From the NCBI GenBank assembly GCA_900754445.1, contig CAAECW010000116.1:1-64000 (forward strand): DNA of 64,000 nucleotides. Reading direction: 5' to 3'. Shown here in pieces: positions 27,124 to 34,730 of the stretch. The stretch is from an uncultured Collinsella sp. (lineage in GTDB: Bacteria; Actinomycetota; Coriobacteriia; Coriobacteriales; Coriobacteriaceae). The notes beneath the pieces are model-generated. The model was not told the DNA's origin, made no database searches, and saw only the letters and a program-made list of their open reading frames with translations. Position numbers and translations under genes: made by a program. Every line of letters starts with the position of its first letter. Within the stretch, counting starts at the first letter, position 1.

Positions 27124-28949
27124 TCCAGGTTCCTCCCTCCGCGGAACGCGCCAAAGCCAAAGTGGTCGCAACGCAGGCAGCGGCTTGCCTCCTGGCGTGC
27201 CTCCTCCTCGGTAAGGCCCTGCTCGACCAGATTCCAATCGTGGATGCGCTCGCCGGCCTCGCGCTCGCCCAGCTCGCAGCGGCCGCACTCGTGCTTGCCC
27301 TTAAACTGCACGGTCGGCAGCTCAACGTCGAGCTTGATCTTGTGGTCGAAGCCCAGGTAGCGGTCGATATTTGCCGAAGCCACGCGGCCGGCGTTGATGG
27401 CACGGATGACGGTGGCGGGACCGGTCTGACAGTCGCCGCCGCTAAAGAGACCGTCGAAGTTAGGCACGGCGCCATCCGAATCGGTGACCACGCAGCCCCA
27501 CTTGCAGGCGATGCCCATGTCCTCAAACGGCTTGGAATCGATGTCCTGGCCAATGGCCACAAACACGCGCTCGCAGGGAATGACGCGCTCGGGCGTGGCG
27601 GCGGCACGCGGGGCCGGACGCCCACGACGGGGCTCGCCGATAATCTGCGGCTGCACGCGCAGGCCACTCACGCGACCTTCCTCGCCCGTCTCAATAGCGA
27701 GCGGTGCGGTGAGCTCCAGAACCTCGCAGCCCTCGGCCTGGGCGCCGGCAATCTCGGCATCCTGGGCCGTCATGTCGCAGATGCGACGGCGGTAGACGAT
27801 GCTCACCTTTTCGGCACCGCAGCGCACGGCAGAGCGCGCCACGTCCATGGCCACATTGCCGCCGCCGATGACGCACACGCGCTGGCCGCTCAGGTCGGGC
27901 AGCTCGTCGTCGCCGATGGCACGCAGCATCTTGACGGCCGACTCCACGCCGAGCGCCTCTTCGCCCGGAAGGCCGAGCTTCTTATCGCTGTGGGCGCCAA
28001 TGGCCAGGTAGACGGCATCGAACTCGTCGCGCAGGCGGGCAAGCTCCTCGCCGTTGACGGAGTGGTCGAGTTCCACGTCGATGCCGGCGCTCAAGATCCA
28101 GTCGATCTCGGCCTGCAGGCGCTCGCGCGGCAGACGGTAACTGGGGATGCCATAGCGCAGCATGCCGCCCAGGTGGTGGCGTTGCTCAAAGATCGTCACC
28201 TTATGGCCCATCACGGCCAGGTAGTAGGCGCAGGAAAGGCCGGCCGGACCGCCGCCAACCACGGCGATGCGCTTGCCGGTGTTGTCGGCCACTCTAGGCT
28301 TGTAATCGTTGAGGTCGCTGTGCTCAACGGCAAAACGCTTGAGGGCGAGGATGTTCATGGGATCGTCGACCATGCCGCGACGGCAGTGCATCTCGCAGGG
28401 ATGCTCGCACACCAGGCCGCAAACGAGCGGCAGTGGGTTGTTCTTGCGGATGACCTTGACGGCATCGGCATAGCGGCCGGCCTCGACGAGCGAAATGTAC
28501 CCGGGAATGTCGACGTGCGCCGGGCAGCCCGAGACGCACGGGACGCGGGCCTCGCGGTCAAAGCCGCAGGAGTGCTCGCGAATGTGGTGCTCAAAATCGT
28601 CGCGGAAGCCGCGAATGGCCGTGAGTGCCATGGCGCCGGCCTCGTAGCCGATAGCGCAGTCACTCGAAAGGTAGATGGTGCGGGCCGTGCGCTCAATCAA
28701 ATTGAGCGTGGACTCGTCGGCGCGGCCCTCGAGCACATCGGCGAGCAGATCGCTCAGCGCGCTCAGGCCCACACGGCAGGGCGTGCACTTGCCGCAGCTC
28801 TGGGTGGAGCACAGGTTGACGAGCGCCGCCGTAAACTCAACGGGGCACGGGGCGAGCGAACTCACCGCCAGACGGCGCCCAAGCGCATCATGTAGGTCGT
28901 CCATGACGGCCTGAGCGTGGCTGCGTTCCATTACGTGCAGTCGTGCCAT
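27117..28949 (-). CDS. NuoF C-terminal fragment fused to GltD-like NAD(P)H oxidoreductase
   Basis: The 610-residue protein begins with only the C-terminal [4Fe-4S] part of a NuoF/HydB subunit (CSTQSCGKCTPCRVG...SSDCAIGYEAG). The FMN and NADH domain of NuoF is absent. From about residue 130 it becomes a GltD-like flavoprotein with cysteines for Fe-S clusters, FAD motif VVGGGPAGLSCA and NAD(P) motif VIGGGNVAMD. A C-terminal CGRCELG and CLRCD region follows. It is directly upstream of the [FeFe] hydrogenase and probably supplies or accepts electrons via NAD(P)H. ATG at 28949 follows GAGAGGGG. Confidence 0.82.
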   Translation of the reverse strand: MARLHVMERSHAQAVMDDLHDALGRRLAVSSLAPCPVEFTAALVNLCSTQSCGKCTPCRVGLSALSDLLADVLEGRADESTLNLIERTARTIYLSSDCAIGYEAGAMALTAIRGFRDDFEHHIREHSCGFDREARVPCVSGCPAHVDIPGYISLVEAGRYADAVKVIRKNNPLPLVCGLVCEHPCEMHCRRGMVDDPMNILALKRFAVEHSDLNDYKPRVADNTGKRIAVVGGGPAGLSCAYYLAVMGHKVTIFEQRHHLGGMLRYGIPSYRLPRERLQAEIDWILSAGIDVELDHSVNGEELARLRDEFDAVYLAIGAHSDKKLGLPGEEALGVESAVKMLRAIGDDELPDLSGQRVCVIGGGNVAMDVARSAVRCGAEKVSIVYRRRICDMTAQDAEIAGAQAEGCEVLELTAPLAIETGEEGRVSGLRVQPQIIGEPRRGRPAPRAAATPERVIPCERVFVAIGQDIDSKPFEDMGIACKWGCVVTDSDGAVPNFDGLFSGGDCQTGPATVIRAINAGRVASANIDRYLGFDHKIKLDVELPTVQFKGKHECGRCELGEREAGERIHDWNLVEQGLTEEEARQEASRCLRCDHFGFGAFRGGRNLEW

Positions 28950-29136
28950 AAGATCCCCTCTCATGCGGCAGCCCGGAGGCGAGGCCGGGCGAAGTTGCTA
29001 CACGCACAACACTGACCTAAAAAGTTGTTAGGTCTCCACGCAGTTCGGCAGGCGGTATGAAATGTCACCCTCGGCGGTGAAATAGAACATTACCGCAGAT
29101 AAATGCCATATTTGATAAAACGCGTTACCAAATGAT

Positions 29137-29172
29137 AATGCCCCGCCCACGCAATCACGTGGACGGGGCATT
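29137..29172 (-). terminator. Hairpin downstream of the GH4 remnant
   Basis: AATGCCCCG-CCACG pairs with CGTGG-CGGGGCATT (one internal mismatch). On the minus strand it follows the GH4 remnant by about 33 bases. The T-run is weak (ATCATTT). Confidence 0.55.
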
Positions 29173-29205
29173 GCTCCAGGTATGCGGCCAGCGACTCTAT
29201 TGCTT

Positions 29206-29376
<171 letters not shown>

Positions 29377-30138
29377 CTAGATGAAGAGCTCGCATTCCTT
29401 CCGCACGACGCAAGCCTTGCTCAGCATCTGGGAAACAGCGGATAGCTTGTTGGGATCAAGCTTGCGAGCGCCTCGCGGACATACGGCGATGCAGCGCATG
29501 CAGGAGATGCACGCCTCGCCAGCTGTTCGCTTGGGGTCGCCCTTGTCGATAGCACAAACGGGGCACGCCGCGGCGCATGCACCGCAGGAGACGCATTCCT
29601 CTGTTGCCTCGGGTGCCATGCGGTGACCTCCGGCTTGTTTATAAGGACGATTGCCGGGGATAGAGGGCTCGGACGCATCCTCAGCCAACAGCTTTTGCTG
29701 AATTTGCTGCGCAAACTCTGCGAGCTGCGCCGCATCCTGCGCATCCGGTCGCCCAGCAGCAAACTGACGAGCAACGGAATGCTCAGCAATAGCAGAAACC
29801 GCTGCAACCACCCTAAATCCGGCGCGCTTCGCAACGTCCTCCAGCTCTACGAGCGTGTCCTCAAACGCGCGGTTTCCGTAGACGCACACCAGAACGGCCC
29901 GCGCTCCGTTGCCGTGAACCATGCCCAACCGGTCAGCCACCACAGCCGGGATTCTACCGGCATACGCCGGCACAGAGATTACGGCCACGTCGTCCTCAGT
30001 CATCGAGACAGCGCTGAAATCTAGCCCGCTATCGGTCAGATCGACGGTAACGGTATTCTTGTCCAGTGCCCCGGCCACAAGGCCAGACACCTTCTGCGTT
30101 CCACCCGTCGGACTAAACACAATTTCGAATACGCTCAT
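29377..30138 (-). CDS. EFR1 family flavodoxin-ferredoxin protein
   Basis: The 253-residue protein has an N-terminal flavodoxin-like fold (FSPTGGTQKV phosphate loop, VPAYAGRIP) and two C-terminal [4Fe-4S] motifs (CVSCGACAAACP and CISCMRCIAVCP). This is the EFR1 ferredoxin arrangement of anaerobic gut bacteria, probably an electron carrier. RBS GGGGGAGGG precedes ATG. It is a single gene placed between repeat copies at 29335-29364 and 30224-30249. Its partner is unknown. Confidence 0.87.
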   Translation of the reverse strand: MSVFEIVFSPTGGTQKVSGLVAGALDKNTVTVDLTDSGLDFSAVSMTEDDVAVISVPAYAGRIPAVVADRLGMVHGNGARAVLVCVYGNRAFEDTLVELEDVAKRAGFRVVAAVSAIAEHSVARQFAAGRPDAQDAAQLAEFAQQIQQKLLAEDASEPSIPGNRPYKQAGGHRMAPEATEECVSCGACAAACPVCAIDKGDPKRTAGEACISCMRCIAVCPRGARKLDPNKLSAVSQMLSKACVVRKECELFI

Positions 30139-30223
30139 CGAGACACCCTCCCCCTACGTCTGGCAACGCGTCAAGCCGTTTTCACATCCAGCCAGAGTAT
30201 ACGGCACGTGGGATCCCCATTTT

Positions 30224-30249
30224 GGTGCATCAAGCACCCCAATGCACCA
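30224..30249. repeat. GGTGCA/GCACC palindromic repeat, copy 3
   Basis: A shorter 26-bp copy with GGTGCA...CCCCAATGCACCA. It lies about 85 bases upstream of the EFR1 start on the minus strand. Confidence 0.55.
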
Positions 30250-30348
30250 ACCCTACGCTGTCTGCCTCTTCGTTTTGTATAAATTACGGTACAGATTGTA
30301 TATATTTACGGGATACCGCGTGTTCTCCCGAGGTACCCCATCCTGGCC

Positions 30349-30583
30349 CGTGCAAAAAACGGAGTATTCTGCAACGTGACCGCGCCAGCAATACCCCGAG
30401 CGGGCAAACCTTTAGGGCGCTGCGTCATTTTGGGTTCCGACATGGCGAGAATGACGCGCCCCTGCTCCGGAAAACGACGAAATCTGACTCAGAACGCTCG
30501 CTAGGGATATCCGAAAGCCACCGTTGGCGACGTCAAATCATATGCAGACAACTCGAACTGCAGAATACTCCAAAAAATGCACG
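30349..30583 (+). repeat. 235-bp inverted-repeat-bounded element, copy 2
   Basis: The left arm is identical to that of copy 1 except near its end (TTCTGCA instead of TTCAGCA). The right arm carries the complementary sequence with TTTTTT. The length is exactly 235 bp, as in copy 1. The shared left flank GGTACCCCA...TGG is also present. An internal hairpin pairs GCGTCATT (30422) with AATGACGC (30450) around a 20-base loop. Confidence 0.65.
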
Positions 30584-30689
30584 GCGCACCCCATGGGACC
30601 CATTGCCGCATGGTAGGAAACAGGCCCACGGCATCCTCTAGATGCATTCCCGAGGAAATCACATTTGAACTAGCGATCGGATACGGCAA

Positions 30690-30726
30690 ACAAAAAGGGC
30701 CCCGAGCGTAGTTGCTCGGGGCCCTT
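30690..30726 (-). terminator. Terminator of the DEAD-box helicase gene
   Basis: On the minus strand AAGGGCCCCGAGC pairs with GCTCGGGGCCCTT and is followed by TTTGTTT. It lies about 30 bases after the helicase stop. Confidence 0.88.
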
Positions 30727-30758
30727 GGTTCACCTCGCTCTAGCGGGCGATGCGTATG

Positions 30759-33008
30759 TTACTTGCGCTTGCCGCCGCCGTCACCGGGGCGACGGGAGCT
30801 GCCGCCGCGCTTGCCGCCACGACTATTGCCATAGCTACCACGATTATCGCGACCGCCGGCACGGCCGCCGCGGGAGCCGGCCTGGTTGCCGCCACGCCCG
30901 CCACGATAGCCGCCACGACGCTCCTCGCGGGTATCGTCGTAGTTGCGCCAGTCATCGCGACGATCGCGGCTGGCACGCGGATCGCGGCGATCGCGCGACT
31001 CGTTAGAGCGGCCAGCACCGCTGCGGCTGCCATTGCCACGAGTGCCCTCGCGATGCTCGCCGCCGCGGCTACCGCGCTCTTCAAAGCGCTTGCCGCCACG
31101 GGACTCACCGCCACGGGCAGCACGCTCACCACGACCCTCGCCGCCGCGACGCTCATCACGGCCACCGCGCTCGTCATCACGACCGGAACGACGGCGGTCG
31201 CCCGCACCGCGCTTGCCACCGCGCGAACCGCGGCCCTCGTCCTCGCGCTCGACACGACGACGGCCACCGCGATCCTCGTCCTCGCGGCGGCGGCGATGTG
31301 CCTCGCCCTGGAACTGCTTGGCACGACGCTCGGCACGGTTGCCACGCGGGGCCTGCTTGACGGCGTCAGCACCGCCGCGCTCCTCGGCAGCAACCTCGCG
31401 GGCCACGCTCTCCACGGCCTCGTCCACGCGAGCCTGAACGCCCTCGCGCACGCGGGTCTTGCCACCGCGCTTGGGACGGCTCGGACGCTCGCCGTCGCCG
31501 CGACGCTCGTCGCGACCGCGGTTGGAACGACCGGCCACATCGCCGTAATCGTCGCCGTTGCGCTTGCCGTCGCGACGCGCCTGCTCAAGCTTCTTCTTGC
31601 TCTTGGACTTGCCGCGCTTGGTCTTCTTCTTCACCTTAAAGGCCGCAGGATCGCGCTCGGGGTCAACCGCGGGCGGATTGGGGCCCACATGCAGGTCGCC
31701 GGCCTCGTAGATGTCGGCGGTCTTGTCCATGAGCTTCTCGATCTCGTAGAACTCATCGACATCCTGCTCGGTCACAAACGTGATGGCCCAGCCCAGCTCG
31801 CCGGCGCGGCCCGTGCGGCCAATGCGGTGGATGTAGTCGGTCGGCTCGGCCGGCACGTCAAAGTTCACGACGTAGCGCACGTCGCTAATGTCGATGCCGC
31901 GGGCAAGCACGTCGGTTGCCACCAGCACGTCAACGGTACCGTCGCGGAAGGCCGAAAGGGCACGCTCGCGCTGGGCCTGGCTGCGGTTGCCGTGAATCGC
32001 GGCGGCCTTGATGCCCTTGCGCTCCAGACGACGGCAGCAGCTGTCGGCGCGGTGCTTGGTGCGCATAAAGACGATAGTGCGCTCCGGGCCCTCCTTCTTG
32101 AGGAACTCGGGCAGCAGGTTGTTTTTGGCCTCGATGGACACCGGGAACACAAATTGGTCGACGGTGTCGGCGGTCGACGTGGCAGGTGCGATCTCCACGC
32201 GAGCCGGGTCGCTCACCAGGTCGGTGATCTCGCCCACGGCCTCCTCGTCGAGGGTCGCCGAGAACAGCAGCGTCTGACGCTCGGCCGGCGTCTCGCGCAC
32301 AATGCGCCGGACGGCGGGCAAAAAGCCCATGTCGAGCATACGGTCGGCCTCGTCGAGCACCAGGACCTTAACCTCGTCCAGGTGGCAGGCGCCCTGCTCG
32401 ATCAGATCGACCAGACGGCCCGGCGTTGCGACCAGGATGTCGCAGCCGTACTTAAGTGCCGCGGTCTGCGGCTTGTAGCTCACGCCGCCCACGACGGTCA
32501 CGGCAACATGGCCGGTGACGTCGGCGATTTTGCTTGCGACCTCGTCGATCTGCTGGGCGAGCTCGCGCGTGGGGGTGATGACGAGCATCACGGGGCCGCG
32601 GCCGTTGCCCTCGGGCTTCTTGGCACCGCGACGGCGGTTGCGGCCGCCGCGCTCGCGCACGGGCTTGGGCGGAGCGATGTGCTCCAGATTGTTCATGGTC
32701 GGCAGCAAAAAGGCGGCCGTCTTGCCGGTGCCGGTCTGAGCGGCGGCAAGCAGGTCGCGGCCCTCGAGCACCACGGGGATCGAACCGGCCTGCACGGGCG
32801 TCGGCGCCGTGTAGCCCAGGTTCTCGATAGCACGGAGCATCTCGTCGGAAAGGCCCAGCTCGTCAAAGGCGGGCAGGCTCTCGGTAGCGGACTCGACGGC
32901 CTGGGCAGCATTGGCCTCATCGGCGGCATCGAAGGCAGCCTGGGTCATGGCCTCGCGGGCCTCGTCCAGAATCTCGGCGTCCGTGACGTCGGATACAGAA
33001 TTACGCAT
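30759..33008 (-). CDS. DEAD-box RNA helicase with long RG-rich tail
   Basis: The 749-residue protein has a complete DEAD-box core: Q motif region, AAQTGTGKT, PTRELA, TPGR, VLDEADRML, SAT, ARGIDI and HRIGRTGR. It unwinds structured RNA in the cytoplasm, for example in ribosome assembly or cold adaptation. The C-terminal 300 residues are low-complexity, full of Arg-Gly, Arg-Asp and Glu repeats, and probably disordered and RNA-binding. The tail is longer than in most CsdA/RhlE homologues. The start at 33008 (MRNSVSDVT) follows AAGGA. The very long antisense frame is a composition artefact. Confidence 0.93.
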   Translation of the reverse strand: MRNSVSDVTDAEILDEAREAMTQAAFDAADEANAAQAVESATESLPAFDELGLSDEMLRAIENLGYTAPTPVQAGSIPVVLEGRDLLAAAQTGTGKTAAFLLPTMNNLEHIAPPKPVRERGGRNRRRGAKKPEGNGRGPVMLVITPTRELAQQIDEVASKIADVTGHVAVTVVGGVSYKPQTAALKYGCDILVATPGRLVDLIEQGACHLDEVKVLVLDEADRMLDMGFLPAVRRIVRETPAERQTLLFSATLDEEAVGEITDLVSDPARVEIAPATSTADTVDQFVFPVSIEAKNNLLPEFLKKEGPERTIVFMRTKHRADSCCRRLERKGIKAAAIHGNRSQAQRERALSAFRDGTVDVLVATDVLARGIDISDVRYVVNFDVPAEPTDYIHRIGRTGRAGELGWAITFVTEQDVDEFYEIEKLMDKTADIYEAGDLHVGPNPPAVDPERDPAAFKVKKKTKRGKSKSKKKLEQARRDGKRNGDDYGDVAGRSNRGRDERRGDGERPSRPKRGGKTRVREGVQARVDEAVESVAREVAAEERGGADAVKQAPRGNRAERRAKQFQGEAHRRRREDEDRGGRRRVEREDEGRGSRGGKRGAGDRRRSGRDDERGGRDERRGGEGRGERAARGGESRGGKRFEERGSRGGEHREGTRGNGSRSGAGRSNESRDRRDPRASRDRRDDWRNYDDTREERRGGYRGGRGGNQAGSRGGRAGGRDNRGSYGNSRGGKRGGSSRRPGDGGGKRK

Positions 33009-33596
33009 ATGTTGTTGTTCCTTATCTGCACGCGCTATGGGCACGGCATGCGGCCGCGCGGGCGTGCTTGGTAGTGCGCTAATACATACAAAAACGGGTG
33101 CGCACAGAGAGGACGTTGCTCAGCACGCTGGCGATCGCTTTGGCAGCCCTATCACGCGCCGTCCAGACGCAGCAGCTCTAAGCGATGGAGCAGATTCGCC
33201 GCCGGTTAGTATACCCGTACTCCGTATGCCCCCACGTAAACCACAGATGACGAGGCGGACGAGGTGGGCCCGGCTGATTGTCTCGGTCTGTAACATCTAC
33301 AGGGCAAATCTTCCTCTACGTGTTACAGATCGAGACAAACGGTCGACACGGCTCACAAACGTCTCAATCTGTAACAGTTAACGAGTAAAATCGGCCCTAA
33401 TTGTTATAGATCAAGACAGAGGGGGATTTCCGTCCAGTCCAAACCAAATCTCTCAGTCTTCCTGCAATTTCGAACATGTGGCCTATAATGTTGCTTTGGT
33501 TACGCTATATATTGCGCAGCCATTTAATACGTCGCCCACCGGGGGCCATTAATTCCTATCGCCATATTGGCTAGGAAGCAATCAAAGGAGGTATCC
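33009..33596. other. 588-base intergenic region
   Basis: The gap between divergent helicase and FHA genes holds a pair of 57-bp repeats (33280-33417) and a good -10 TATAAT at 33484-33489 for the FHA gene. The long helicase upstream region (33009-33240) may contain a leader RNA, as is common for helicases of this type. No gene was seen. Confidence 0.5.
33280..33417. repeat. 57-bp palindromic repeats, pair A
   Basis: Two units (33280-33336 and 33361-33417), each 57 bp: 16-bp complementary arms (GTCTCAATCTGTAACA type) around 25 bases, separated by 24 bases. It belongs to a family of 12 full copies in this window. Confidence 0.9.
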
Positions 33597-34559
33597 GTGG
33601 CAGCAGAGACGCCTTGCTCGGTCCTCTATAACGATATTCGCTCGTTCGGCGGTCTTAAACATCTCGAGATCGCCCGAATGCTCATCAATGGAAACTCTTA
33701 TCTCGGCAGTACCCTGCTCGAGAAATGCTCTTCCAACCGCTCGTATCTCACCCGTTACATCGTCCATCGCAAGCCTGACCAGTGCGCGCCCTCCATCTAC
33801 AGCGACTTTACCGTCACCACGCTCAACCTTTCCTCGGCAATCTGCAGCAAGCTCGGCGGCGGCGAGTCCGCCTATCGGGCAATCGCCGAGCACGATCGCG
33901 GTCCGGCCGCCAACGAAATGATGTCGGCTCTCGCCAGCTACAAGCTGGACAGCCGCCTATATGCAAATGCCCTCAATCGCATCGACAACTTTGACGGCAA
34001 TGCCGTGCGCGAGAAAAGCACGCTTTACCTTATGCTCTTTGTGGCAACGGGGGCGCTCGCCGATCCCGTTCAGGGCGTGGCCACCGTCGAGCGCTTTTGC
34101 GACAGCAAGACGGGCGAGCACTTTGGCACCACCGAAACTACCGTCGGACGTGGCTTTATGAGCAGCCTGGAGCAGCCGCGCACCGTCGCCCCCAACCTCG
34201 GTCTGCTCAGAACCCATGCCGACAACTGCGCCGGCATGCAAATCCATCCCCTCACACGCGATCCGCGCGGCACCGTGATTGGTTCTTTGCCCAAAACCTC
34301 GCCCAGCATCACCGATGTGGGCGCCGACGCATCGCGCGAGCATCTTCGCATTTGGCTTGAGGGTGAGCACTGGTACGCCCAGGGCCTTGGGTCGACCAAC
34401 GGCACAGTGCTCGAATCGGGCGCGGGTGACGGCGATATTGTGATTGAGCCGCCGCGCGACCAACGCGAGCCCGGCAAGATCTATCCCCCAGTGGAAATCG
34501 AAAACAGCGACAGGCTCCATCTGGGTCTCTACACGACATTCCTTGTCATTGTGGACTAG
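33597..34559 (+). CDS. FHA domain protein
   Basis: The 320-residue protein carries a C-terminal forkhead-associated domain with the phosphothreonine-binding signature ASREHLRI and GSTNGT (residues about 225-320). The N-terminal 220 residues are unrecognised and helical. FHA domains bind phosphothreonine, and the next gene is a Ser/Thr kinase, so the two probably form a signalling pair. The start is GTG at 33597 after GGAGGTATCC. The upstream in-frame ATG lacks a site. A terminator-like hairpin follows. Confidence 0.82.
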   Translation: MAAETPCSVLYNDIRSFGGLKHLEIARMLINGNSYLGSTLLEKCSSNRSYLTRYIVHRKPDQCAPSIYSDFTVTTLNLSSAICSKLGGGESAYRAIAEHDRGPAANEMMSALASYKLDSRLYANALNRIDNFDGNAVREKSTLYLMLFVATGALADPVQGVATVERFCDSKTGEHFGTTETTVGRGFMSSLEQPRTVAPNLGLLRTHADNCAGMQIHPLTRDPRGTVIGSLPKTSPSITDVGADASREHLRIWLEGEHWYAQGLGSTNGTVLESGAGDGDIVIEPPRDQREPGKIYPPVEIENSDRLHLGLYTTFLVIVD

Positions 34560-34562
34560 CGC

Positions 34563-34591
34563 GGACGGCGATCGGAAGACGGTCGCCGTCC
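34563..34591 (+). terminator. Hairpin after the FHA gene
   Basis: GGACGGCGA pairs with TCGCCGTCC (9 bp), followed by the T-rich GTCTTTCGTCTTC. It may be leaky, allowing cotranscription with the kinase. Confidence 0.6.
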
Positions 34592-34647
34592 GTCTTTCGT
34601 CTTCTACCTTCTGCGTCGCAAACGACAATGCTCAGCGGTATACGTGG

Positions 34648-34688
34648 GCAGTGCGGCTATCATGGTACCTTACCGATATCCGCACTGC
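34648..34688 (+). repeat. Inverted repeat in the kinase leader
   Basis: GCAGTGCGG and CCGCACTGC are perfect 9-base arms around 23 bases. GTATACG sequences lie outside both arms (34638 and 34693). It precedes the kinase ribosome site by about 30 bases and may be a leader hairpin or regulator site. Confidence 0.5.
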
Positions 34689-34730
34689 TCGCGTATACGT
34701 GCGGCAACCCATGCCAAACAAAGGAACGCC

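Larger units (their letters stand above)
30139..30758. other. 620-base intergenic region
   Basis: The region holds a repeat copy (30224-30249), an AT-rich stretch, the second 235-bp inverted-repeat element (30349-30583) and the helicase terminator (30690-30726). No protein gene was found. Confidence 0.6.

Noticed and set aside
30750..33074. 774-codon plus-strand open frame across the helicase gene
   Set aside because: It is antisense to a complete DEAD-box helicase and consists of Ala/Thr/Leu-rich low-complexity sequence, the expected shadow of a very GC-rich RG-repeat gene.
33280..33417. CRISPR array interpretation of the 57-bp repeats
   Set aside because: The units are long palindromes, linkers are related rather than unique, arrays have only one to three units and no cas genes are present.
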